A DNA stretch of 22,273 bases from a virus, in IMG/VR virus record IMGVR_UViG_3300027987_000462, positions 1-22,273 of that record. One strand, 5' to 3'. Shown here piece by piece: positions 14,989 through 20,958 of the stretch. The notes under the pieces are model-generated. The model had not been told where the DNA came from, did not search any database, and worked only from the letters and a program-made list of their open reading frames with translations. Positions within the stretch are counted from its first letter, which is position 1, and each line of letters opens with the position of its first letter. Both the position numbers and the translations under genes were made by a program.

Positions 14989-16461
14989 GTGCCGATCCGC
15001 TTCCTTCCCGTAGAGGAGAGGCCACGCCTCCCGCGCAAGCCGTTCATCCCGATCGAAGAGGCGGGCGGCGGCGTCACGGTCACGGGGAAGCCGGCGGTCT
15101 CCCTCGAGGCGGGGCAGAGCGGCACACTGACGGCGCCCGCGGTCGCGACGGGCACGGCTGCTGCGCACATCTCGTCGGGCCCCGCTGGCTCCCTCGCGGC
15201 GGCGGCCACTCTCAGCGGTACGCCCGCGCCCTCGATCTCGTCCGGACGTAGCGGTAGCGCGACGGCCGCAGCCCTGTTGGACGGGACGCCGGCTGCCGAG
15301 ATCTCCTCCGGTCCGTCCGGCAGCGCGACCGCAGCGGCATCGCTCACGGGCACCCCGGCGTCCGCGTTCTCGGCGTCCGTCGGTGGAGCCCTGAGCGCAG
15401 CCGCGACTCTGAGCGGAGCTGCGGCGGCCGAGATCAGCGCGGGTGCCCCTGGCGCTGCGACGGCAGCTGCGATCCTCAGCGGTACCGCCGCGGTTGCGCT
15501 CGAGGTCGGCCCCAACGGCACGCTCTCGATCGGCGCCGTGCTGGTGGGCACCCCCGCGGCCTCCATCTCGGTTGGTCCCTCGGGCGCCGCCACGGCCGCC
15601 GCGCTGCTCGCGGGCACCCAGGCCGCGGAGATCTCCGCGGGTCGCGCCGGCGCGCTCACGGCCGCTGCGCTCATCTCGGGCACGCCAGCGGTCTCCATCT
15701 CCGTCGGACCGAACGGCACGATCTCGGTCGACGCCGGGAACGTGACCCTGACGGGCACGCCAGCGGTGGTCATTTCGACTGCAGCGGCGGGTGTCCTGCT
15801 CGCGGCGGCGGTGCTCGACGGCACGCCCGCGAGCGAGATCTCGGTGGGGCAGGGCGGCGGCCTGGCCAGCGCTGCGCTCCTCGTGGGCCCGGCAGCGGCC
15901 GAGTTCGTCGCTGCGCTCGGTGGCAGCACCACCGCGCCGGCGGTGGTCGTCGGTACGCCCTCCGCGGAGATCTCCCAGAGCCGCGGCAGCATCGTCATCA
16001 CCGGGCTCCCGATCAGCCTCGGCACCACGCTCGCGCGCGATCGGGACTTCTCCGTCCCCGCTCGAACGCGCGTCTACACCACCGTGGCCCGGGATCGCGG
16101 CTACTCGACTCCCGCTAGGGACCACACGGCCGGAGGATCGCCGTTGTCAGCGATGCCTGAGACCTTCGAGAAGCGCCCGGACGAGGACTACACCCGCGAT
16201 TTCGACTTCACGGGCAAGCTCACTGCCGGTCGTACGGTCGCATCCGCCGTGCTCAGCGCGTTCGACCTGTCCGACGGCAGCGATGTCTCCGGCTCGGTGC
16301 TCTTCAGCACCACCGCCACCGTCGCGCACCCCAACGTCTTCTATCGGGTTCTGGGCGGGGCGATCTCCAAGACCTATCGGATCGAGGCGGAGGTCACGCT
16401 CGACAACGGCGAGACGGTAGAGGAGGTGATCCTCATGAAGGTCGTGGAGTACCCGAGCTGA
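14989..16461 (+). CDS. 22-residue-repeat protein fused to a fibre-tail adaptor-like domain
   Basis: 490 residues, starting at GTG 14989 with a run of six G nine bases upstream. Region one (1-31) is Pro/Arg-rich. Region two (32-337) has thirteen tandem 22-residue repeats (one with a 3-residue insertion) plus a partial copy, consensus GTPAAxISxGPSGxxTAAALL. Region three (349-379) has three 9-residue units ARDRDFSVP, ARTRVYTTV, ARDRGYSTP. Region four (about 386-490) contains FEKRPDEDYTRDFDFTGKLT and ends with GETVEEVILMKVVEYPS, an Ig-like phage domain usually found as a separate small protein linked to fibre attachment. The period suits a beta-solenoid or fibrous stalk, so a stalk joined to a tail adaptor is inferred. 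An internal start may also give region four alone. Confidence 0.8.
   Translation: MPIRFLPVEERPRLPRKPFIPIEEAGGGVTVTGKPAVSLEAGQSGTLTAPAVATGTAAAHISSGPAGSLAAAATLSGTPAPSISSGRSGSATAAALLDGTPAAEISSGPSGSATAAASLTGTPASAFSASVGGALSAAATLSGAAAAEISAGAPGAATAAAILSGTAAVALEVGPNGTLSIGAVLVGTPAASISVGPSGAATAAALLAGTQAAEISAGRAGALTAAALISGTPAVSISVGPNGTISVDAGNVTLTGTPAVVISTAAAGVLLAAAVLDGTPASEISVGQGGGLASAALLVGPAAAEFVAALGGSTTAPAVVVGTPSAEISQSRGSIVITGLPISLGTTLARDRDFSVPARTRVYTTVARDRGYSTPARDHTAGGSPLSAMPETFEKRPDEDYTRDFDFTGKLTAGRTVASAVLSAFDLSDGSDVSGSVLFSTTATVAHPNVFYRVLGGAISKTYRIEAEVTLDNGETVEEVILMKVVEYPS
15082..15999 (+). repeat. 66-bp tandem coding repeats (13 full copies plus one partial)
   Basis: Units begin with a [TSDVA]-G-T-P-A-like turn and end with an A-A-x-L-like strand. 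Copies 1-9 and 11-13 are exactly 66 bp and the tenth is 75 bp. The partial fourteenth copy covers 15949-15999. Copies differ widely at DNA level, so this is an old, diverged array and not a recent slippage product. Confidence 0.88.
16132..16461 (+). promoter_or_regulatory. Internal ribosome binding site and candidate nested start
   Basis: GGAGG at 16132-16136 lies seven bases before an in-frame TTG at 16144, and an ATG follows at 16153. Use of TTG 16144 would give a 105-residue protein equal to the complete C-terminal adaptor-like domain. That domain is normally encoded by its own small gene, so a nested product is plausible. The signal is better placed than those of several real starts nearby. 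Confidence 0.55.
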
Positions 16462-16805
16462 TGCCCGAAACCATCGCGCAGCTCATCAGCGCCGGAGCCG
16501 CCGGGATCATGGTGGTGGCCTTCTGGATCTTCACCAAGAACCAGCGTGAGCAGAACGACGCCTTCATGAGGCACCTCGCGGAGGAGCGCTCCCATCGGGA
16601 ACGCATGGCCGAACGGTGCCACGAGCACGCGACTCTCGAGTCCGAGAAGACGCGCGCCGTAGTTGATCGTTCGACAGCACAGAACGAGAAGCACGCACTG
16701 GTGCTCGGAGAGGTCTCGACCCACCTGAGCGCATGCGCAGAGCAGACGAAGCAGCTCGAGCGGACCATGAGATTGCGTTCCGCGAACGGAGGTCAGTCGT
16801 CATGA
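16461..16805 (+). CDS. Membrane-anchored coiled-coil protein (inner-membrane spanin- or holin-like candidate)
   Basis: 114 residues. ATG 16461 overlaps the preceding stop by one base. One N-terminal membrane segment (about 5-24, IAQLISAGAAGIMVVAFWIF) is followed by a positively flanked polar helix with coiled-coil character to about residue 105 and two cysteines (Cys54, Cys92). This resembles the architecture of inner-membrane spanin subunits, and its position at the start of the membrane/lysis section supports this. A holin or a simple membrane anchor is also possible. The expected partner, a small Pro-rich outer-membrane lipoprotein with a lipobox, is not visible nearby or nested in another frame. 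GGAGGT at its 3' end (16788-16793) serves the next gene. Confidence 0.6.
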   Translation: MPETIAQLISAGAAGIMVVAFWIFTKNQREQNDAFMRHLAEERSHRERMAERCHEHATLESEKTRAVVDRSTAQNEKHALVLGEVSTHLSACAEQTKQLERTMRLRSANGGQSS

Positions 16806-17545
16806 TGAATCACAGCACGCGGCCCTTGGGTTCGTCGCGCCCTCGAGGACCGAGCGGACCGGTCCACGGCATGGCCCGTGACGGTGCCGGCACCGCAGGC
16901 ACGGTGGCAGCCCTCCTGGGCACCGCAACGGCTCTGGGTGTCGTCGATCTCGACGCCCAGCAGATCGCGCAGATCTCCGGACTGGCTGGTGTCGCCGCTG
17001 GCGGCTTCGTCGCCGCCGGCAAGGACTTCCGCAACTTCCGCCACGAGGGCCGAGGGGGTCTGTTCCCCTGGATGGGCTCTTGGCTCTTCCGCACCCGCCT
17101 GATCCCGCTGATCCTCGTCTTGGGGTTCGCGGCGCAGGCCTCCGCCCAGACCTACGTCCAGGAGTACACCTTCTCCGTGCCGGAGCCGGCGGCCAACGCT
17201 GACAACCCGGCCACCGACCAGGTGGACGAGAGCACGGTGCCCCTCGCGGACCTCGAGTCGATCGAGCTCGTGATCCGCAGCGGCGGTGCAGACATCTACA
17301 CGGACACTCAGCCCGCCACGGGACCCGGTGGCGGTGGGACCGTGGACTTCACGGTCACACTTTCGCCGGGGGTCTACGAGGTGTTCGCCACGGCCTGCTC
17401 CAGCGCGGGGCGTTGCTCGATCGAGGCCGGAAGCCCAGCGAACCCCTTTGTCGTGCAGGCGCTCCAGCCGATCCCGTTGCCTCCAGGCTCGATCCTCGTC
17501 GTGCCCGGGCCGGCGATCCTGACGCTGCCTCCGCCGGGCCCCTGA
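16802..17545 (+). CDS. Exported/membrane protein: holin-like N-terminus plus secreted domain
   Basis: 247 residues from ATG 16802 (GGAGGT eight bases upstream; overlaps previous stop). The N-terminal part has two moderately hydrophobic segments, about 31-48 (TAGTVAALLGTATALGVV) and 55-73, resembling a small phage holin. A third segment starting at Met91 looks exactly like a cleavable signal peptide: GSWLFRTR, a hydrophobic core LIPLILVLGF, then AQASA|QT with an Ala-x-Ala site. Residues 116-225 form a fibronectin-like domain ending VYEVFATACSSAGRCSIEAG. The C-terminus PIPLPPGSILVVPGPAILTL nearly repeats the C-terminus of the next gene. Either it is a three-segment membrane protein with a periplasmic domain, or Met91 (17072) starts a separate secreted product. 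Function unknown. Confidence 0.6.
   Translation: MMNHSTRPLGSSRPRGPSGPVHGMARDGAGTAGTVAALLGTATALGVVDLDAQQIAQISGLAGVAAGGFVAAGKDFRNFRHEGRGGLFPWMGSWLFRTRLIPLILVLGFAAQASAQTYVQEYTFSVPEPAANADNPATDQVDESTVPLADLESIELVIRSGGADIYTDTQPATGPGGGGTVDFTVTLSPGVYEVFATACSSAGRCSIEAGSPANPFVVQALQPIPLPPGSILVVPGPAILTLPPPGP
17052..17074 (+). promoter_or_regulatory. Possible internal start for the secreted half
   Basis: GAGGGGG at 17052-17058 precedes ATG 17072 by 13 bases. The spacing is long, but GGGG/CCCC (17055-17058 with 17065-17068) could fold and shorten it. The ATG opens a perfect signal peptide. Confidence 0.35.
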
Positions 17546-17546
17546 C

Positions 17547-18302
17547 GTGCGCTGGCTTGTCGCTGCCGTCTTGGCTCTGCTGACTCCGCAGGGCAACTAC
17601 GTCCTGGAGTTCCAGCTCACGAGCCCCGCGTCCGCCGATGTGAGCACGTGCCAGGTGTACCTGCCTGGTCAGCCGCGGCTGACCGTACCCGCGTCTCCGC
17701 CCGCCGGCCAAGTGTTCGTCTACGCTCCGGCCGACGAGTGCGCAGCGCTCAACGCGACCGAGCTGTGCGCCGTGTGCGTGTCCGACACAACTGGGCTGGA
17801 GAGCGTGGAGTCATGCTCTCCCATCCCGCTCGCATCGATCCAGGCGGCCAAGACGCAGCTCGCGGCCGGCTGCGCGACTCCACCGCCACCACCACCGCCC
17901 CCTCCGCCCGCTGGCTGCGCGACCGGCTCTCCCGTGGTGGAGGTCTCCGGCCTCCCCGATACGATCCTCTACACCCCCTCCTGCGGCGCGAGCTCATGCG
18001 AGGGGCGGGTCTACAGCCCGACCACTCTCGTGGTCCAGGTCGATGATCCGGGTCTGACCGGCGTGGTCGATCTCACGGGCGCGGACCTTGCTCAGCTCCG
18101 CCTGGGCACGGTCGCCGCCGTGAAGTGCTTCGACCCGACGGGGCTCGTGATCCCGCAGACCCGACTCGACTTCGACTTCGCGGCTGCGCTCACTCCCAAG
18201 CCCCAGCCTCCGCCGCCGCCACCGACCCAGGCGCCGGAGCCGATCCCGCTGCCCACGGGCCAGATCACCGTGACGCCCGGCCCGGTGCTCGTGTTCCCGT
18301 GA
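17547..18302 (+). CDS. Secreted proline-rich protein sharing a C-terminal motif with its neighbour
   Basis: 251 residues from GTG 17547, one base after the previous stop and without a clear ribosome binding site, so coupled translation is likely. Residues 1-14 (MRWLVAAVLALLTP) form a short signal-like segment. Then come a fibronectin-like domain (about 17-92, ending CAVCVSDTTGLESVESCSP), a ten-proline linker (about 112-121), a second Cys-containing domain (about 122-215), a PPPPPP linker and a C-terminus PIPLPTGQITVTPGPVLVFP. The first domain and last 20 residues resemble the preceding protein, so they look like paralogues. Several cysteines (among them CQVYL, DEC, LCAVC, SCSP and the domain-two Cys) suggest disulphides outside the cytoplasm. 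Envelope modification or superinfection exclusion is possible; no family recognised. Confidence 0.66.
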   Translation: MRWLVAAVLALLTPQGNYVLEFQLTSPASADVSTCQVYLPGQPRLTVPASPPAGQVFVYAPADECAALNATELCAVCVSDTTGLESVESCSPIPLASIQAAKTQLAAGCATPPPPPPPPPPAGCATGSPVVEVSGLPDTILYTPSCGASSCEGRVYSPTTLVVQVDDPGLTGVVDLTGADLAQLRLGTVAAVKCFDPTGLVIPQTRLDFDFAAALTPKPQPPPPPPTQAPEPIPLPTGQITVTPGPVLVFP

Positions 18303-18796
18303 GCGCACCGGCGCCAACAGCCGATCCACCCAGCCGGGAGGAGCTCTGCCTGATGGCGGGCGCGTACGCGCGGCGTCTCGCGGGCCCCTACGAGGATCCA
18401 GACGACGTCGCCCAGGACGCCGCCATCCGCGTATTGGGCGCCCCGGATCGCGCCTCGCCTCGAGACTGCGCCTACTGGGCCGTCAAGGAGGCGCGCAGGG
18501 TCTCCTTCCGTCAGCCCGTCGTCGTCCGCTCTCTCACCGGCCAGACGTCCGGCGAGGAGCGCTTCGGGGAGGACGATCCCAGCCTCGATCAGGACGACCG
18601 AGTCCGCACCGTGCTGAAGCAGCTCCGGCCCGACTGGCGCGAGTCCCTCGAGCAGACGGTCATGGCGGACCGGCCGGTCGCAGAGTACGCCCGGCGGATC
18701 GGCCGGCACCACAAGACCATCGAGGATCGGGTCCGCAGGGCGAAGCGTGCCTTCGAGGCAGCCTGGATCCGCATGGAGCATCCGATCTCGAGGTGA
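18299..18796 (+). CDS. Phage ECF-like sigma factor
   Basis: 165 residues starting at GTG 18299, which overlaps the previous stop as GTGA. Region-2-like sequence runs from LCLMAGAYARRLAGPYEDPD to DVAQDAAIRVLGAP (about 16-50), with the typical 'D.eDv.Qda.irv' signature, followed by the helix YWAVKEARRVSFR. Region-4-like sequence is VLKQLRPDWRESLEQTVMA and then RPVAEYARRIGRHHKTIEDR (about 105-145), with a helix-turn-helix resembling sigma-70 region 4. There is no long region 3 or C-terminal extension. It should direct host RNA polymerase to selected promoters. Its position inside the late operon suggests feedback on late genes or delayed control of another set. Sigma-like regulators lacking true promoter activity cannot be excluded. 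Confidence 0.75.
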   Translation: MSAPAPTADPPSREELCLMAGAYARRLAGPYEDPDDVAQDAAIRVLGAPDRASPRDCAYWAVKEARRVSFRQPVVVRSLTGQTSGEERFGEDDPSLDQDDRVRTVLKQLRPDWRESLEQTVMADRPVAEYARRIGRHHKTIEDRVRRAKRAFEAAWIRMEHPISR

Positions 18797-18800
18797 GCCG

Positions 18801-19583
18801 ATGGCCGACGAGCGCTCGATCCCGTGCCCGACGTTCGCAGGGATTGCGCTCGCCCTCTGCTGGGCCGGCTCCCTGGTCTGCGCGCACTCGTGCGGCCGGC
18901 ACCAGGTGCAGGAGTGCATCCGGGTCTACCTGCCGAAGATCGTGCCGAAGCCGACCCGGCTCAGGGAGGCGAGCGTGCCCGTAGAGTGTTTCTGGCTCGA
19001 GCCCACCGACCGGATCAAGCTCTACCTGCGCAGGTACGCCTCTGGCTCGAAGTGCCCGGGCACCGATGGGTACCACCACGCCCGCAATCACGTCGGCCAG
19101 GAGCAGGCGCGCTGGTCGGGGGAGGGCGCGAGCCGCAGGCTCATCGAGCCCGCCGTCGAGATCCCCAGGACCTTCCCCCACTGGCCCGCGCAGTGTGCGG
19201 CGTGTGGCTACCGCTTCCAGGACACCGACGAGTGGCAGCTCTTCCAGGAGCTGATCTACACGCGCGCGGACGGGGGAGGGGAGACGACGATCCGCGACGC
19301 CCCGCCGGGCGCGATGTGGGACGCCTGGTGGTACCCCTGGAAAGGCCCGGACGGCCGATCGCTCATGGTGAAGTGCCCCGATGGGCACGACTGGTCGATC
19401 GACAGCCGGGCGAGCAACTGCACGCTACCGAACGACACCGAGCACCGATGCTGGCTGCGTACCGGTGAGCCGCCGCGGATCACTGTGAGCAAGGCCGGGC
19501 CGGGACGCACGTGCTCGGCCGGCGGAGGCTCGATCGGGACCCCCGGCTACCACGGCTTCCTGCGGGACGGGTGCTTCACGTGA
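18801..19583 (+). CDS. Conserved cysteine-rich phage protein, function unknown
   Basis: 260 residues from ATG 18801, with GAGGTGA at 18790-18796 upstream. Residues about 11-30 form a hydrophobic segment with Cys20, Cys27 and Cys31 but no good lipobox. A possible zinc site is CAAC at 132-135. The C-terminal two thirds carry strings I recognise from a widespread but unnamed phage family: LYLRRYASGSKCPGTDGYHH (75-92), APPGAMWDAWWYPWKGPDG (167-185), WSIDSRASNCTLPNDTEHRC (198-217) and SAGGGSIGTPGYHGFL (239-254). Fourteen cysteines in total. I do not know the biochemical role. The stop overlaps the next micro-ORF as GTGA, so it shares a translation unit with the lysis genes. Confidence 0.78.
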   Translation: MADERSIPCPTFAGIALALCWAGSLVCAHSCGRHQVQECIRVYLPKIVPKPTRLREASVPVECFWLEPTDRIKLYLRRYASGSKCPGTDGYHHARNHVGQEQARWSGEGASRRLIEPAVEIPRTFPHWPAQCAACGYRFQDTDEWQLFQELIYTRADGGGETTIRDAPPGAMWDAWWYPWKGPDGRSLMVKCPDGHDWSIDSRASNCTLPNDTEHRCWLRTGEPPRITVSKAGPGRTCSAGGGSIGTPGYHGFLRDGCFT

Positions 19584-19636
19584 TCTGGTGGCGCCGGATC
19601 TGGAACTGGCTCTGGCCTGAAGGCGTGCCCGCGTGA
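19580..19636 (+). CDS. Tryptophan-rich 18-residue micro-ORF
   Basis: GTG 19580 overlaps the upstream stop as GTGA, and its own stop at 19634-19636 overlaps the GTG of the lysozyme gene in the same way, so it is bracketed by two four-base overlaps. The predicted peptide MIWWRRIWNWLWPEGVPA has five tryptophans, two adjacent arginines and an amphipathic first half, resembling membrane-active Trp/Arg peptides. It has no obvious independent ribosome binding site. It could be a membrane-disrupting lysis accessory, a leader that couples translation of the lysozyme, or only a chance junction. The double overlap makes chance less attractive. Confidence 0.5.
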   Translation: MIWWRRIWNWLWPEGVPA

Positions 19637-20406
19637 CTCTCCGGCGCCTCGACCAGGGCCGCCTGGTTTCCGAGCTCCAGCGCGACCTCCGCGCGGTCGG
19701 CGGCCACCTGGTGGTCGACGGCTGCTTCGGCCCCGAGACCCAGACCGCGGTGAAGATGTACCAGGCGAGCTGCGGCCTCGAGGCGGACGGGATCGCGGGC
19801 CCGCGCACCTTCGCCTCGCTCGCGGCCGACCTCGAGGCGCGCAACGTGGTCGGGCTCCAGTTCTTCCGCGGGCGCCTGGGCTTCATCGTGGCGCACGAGG
19901 GCTTCCGGAGCCGCCCCTACTGGGACACCGGACGCCACTCCGGGGTCACACTCAGCTACGGCCTGGATCTCGGCCACCAGAGCGTCCAGGGCGCCCAGCG
20001 AATCCTGCGGGACGTGCTCGGGCCCGGCCAGATCAAGATGCTCGAGCCGGCGGTCGGCCTGAAGGGCCCGGACGCGGGTGCGCTCTGCGACGGCGTCGGG
20101 ATCGGCTCGATCGAGCTCACTCGCTCCCAGGCGGCGCGGATCCTGGCGCGCGCGGCGCCGGCCTACTGGGGACGCGTCGAGGCGGCCTGCCCGGAGATCC
20201 TGCGCCCGCAGGTCCCGGACGCGGTCCACACCGCCGTTCTCGACCTGGCGTACAACCGGGGCCCCGCGCCTGTGCGCCCGCTACGCAGCCTGATCGTCGA
20301 GCGCAACTGGCCCGCGCTGGCCTCGGTGATCGGCTCGATGCAGCAGGATCACCCGCTCGAGGGCGTCCGCGCTCGCCGGCGGGCGGAGGCGGATCTCCTG
20401 GCCTGA
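19633..20406 (+). CDS. Endolysin: peptidoglycan-binding domain plus lysozyme-like domain
   Basis: 257 residues from GTG 19633. Residues about 6-66 are a peptidoglycan-binding domain (PF01471 type) with LVSELQRDLRAVGG and VDGCFGPETQTAVKMYQASC, then ADGIAGPRTF. The catalytic part (about 80-250) resembles T4-type lysozyme (GH24 class): Glu89 in FIVAHEGFRSRPYW, Asp98 nine residues later and Thr106 in VTLSYGLDLGH line up with the T4 Glu11/Asp20/Thr26 triad, with two extra residues before Thr. A late DLAYNRG block matches the 'sfvfNvG' region of the family. There is no signal peptide or SAR segment, so release to the wall needs a holin. It cleaves the glycan strand of murein. It is the last gene of the rightward operon. 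Confidence 0.92.
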   Translation: MTLRRLDQGRLVSELQRDLRAVGGHLVVDGCFGPETQTAVKMYQASCGLEADGIAGPRTFASLAADLEARNVVGLQFFRGRLGFIVAHEGFRSRPYWDTGRHSGVTLSYGLDLGHQSVQGAQRILRDVLGPGQIKMLEPAVGLKGPDAGALCDGVGIGSIELTRSQAARILARAAPAYWGRVEAACPEILRPQVPDAVHTAVLDLAYNRGPAPVRPLRSLIVERNWPALASVIGSMQQDHPLEGVRARRRAEADLLA

Positions 20407-20422
20407 CTCAGTGCAGGCCGGG
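20397..20422 (+). terminator. Hairpin at the convergent gene junction (terminator candidate)
   Basis: CCTGGCCTG (20397-20405) can pair with CAGGCCGGG (20414-20422) around an 8-base loop, a 9-bp GC-rich stem with one G-U pair in rightward RNA. It overlaps the stops of both converging genes. There is no T-run after it, so intrinsic termination would be weak. In leftward RNA the G-U pair becomes a C-A mismatch. Confidence 0.4.
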
Positions 20423-20656
20423 CACCTCGATCAGCTCCGAGGTCCCGTCGAAGTTCACGACCACGACGGCCCCGCCGCCGCGCTCCATCACCAGTCGGAG
20501 CGCGCGCTCCTTCGCCTCCGCCTTCTTCCGCGACCACTCCTCGAACATCCTCCGGACCGACTCGTCGATCTCGCCCATCCCTCGATCCTCCAACACGTAG
20601 ACGTGCTGCGTGTGCGACAGCGGTACCCGCGGCTTCAGCTCGTACCTACGCCCCAT
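20408..20656 (-). CDS. Small DUF2188-like protein
   Basis: 82 residues, leftward from ATG 20656, with GGGAG a few bases upstream. The middle is a basic helix (SVRRMFEEWSRKKAEAKERA) between short strands HVYVLEDRGM and GGGAVVVVNFDGTSELIEV. The order and the final 'vvv...dG...e' strand resemble the DUF2188 fold, which packs a helix bearing K-x-E-A against strands. Similarity is moderate and from memory. It is the last gene of the leftward unit, and its stop lies one base from the lysozyme stop. Possibly a small accessory protein; no activity is predicted. Confidence 0.6.
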   Translation of the reverse strand: MGRRYELKPRVPLSHTQHVYVLEDRGMGEIDESVRRMFEEWSRKKAEAKERALRLVMERGGGAVVVVNFDGTSELIEVPGLH

Positions 20657-20671
20657 CAGTCTCCCATCCGA

Positions 20672-20929
20672 TCAAAAGTCCAGCTCGTCGACCAGCTGGA
20701 CGCTGATCCGGTCACCACGGAGGAACCGATTGATCTGGGTCGGGTTCGTGAACGCATCGAGTTTCACCAGCGCCTGATCCAAGTCCCCTCCGCACTCCTG
20801 CATCGCCCTCCGCACGATCTCCTTCCCCAGCCGCGTCAGCGCGTCCTCGAGGCTCTCGCCCTCGAACCGGAGCGCTACCGGCTCCATCACCAGCCCCTCT
20901 CGGGGCTCTGGGTACTCTCCGCTCGACAT
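20672..20929 (-). CDS. Small protein, possibly Fis-type HTH DNA-binding
   Basis: 85 residues from ATG 20929, chosen because GGGAGGCAGG (GGAGG six bases from the start) precedes it. A longer open frame to the right is an artefact lying antisense-like across the next gene. The C-terminal half, SLEDALTRLGKEIVRRAMQE and then CGGDLDQALVKL, followed by TNPTQINRFLRG, resembles the Fis-type helix-turn-helix ('I..AL...gGn...AA..L'), but Ala/Asp choices are atypical. A small regulator acting on the neighbouring unit is possible. Confidence in coding is good; in the fold it is low. Confidence 0.65.
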   Translation of the reverse strand: MSSGEYPEPREGLVMEPVALRFEGESLEDALTRLGKEIVRRAMQECGGDLDQALVKLDAFTNPTQINRFLRGDRISVQLVDELDF

Positions 20930-20958
20930 CCTGCCTCCCTGGGCCGGTCCGGCCCGAC

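Noticed and set aside
15082-15999. CRISPR-like or collagen-like array
   Set aside because: The units are contiguous coding repeats without spacers, and Gly is not at every third residue despite GPSG/GPAG strings.
14781-16125. Long antisense open frames across the 22-residue-repeat gene
   Set aside because: They mirror the 66-bp repeat period, are rich in Arg/Ala low-complexity sequence, lack ribosome binding sites and oppose a well-supported operon.
16733-16801. Upstream extension of the 16802 gene to 16733
   Set aside because: It lies inside the preceding gene, and GGAGGT is correctly spaced for ATG 16802.
18801-18893. Lipoprotein signal in the 18801 gene
   Set aside because: The hydrophobic segment is followed by cysteines, but residues before them (GSLVC, AHSC) do not fit a lipobox well.
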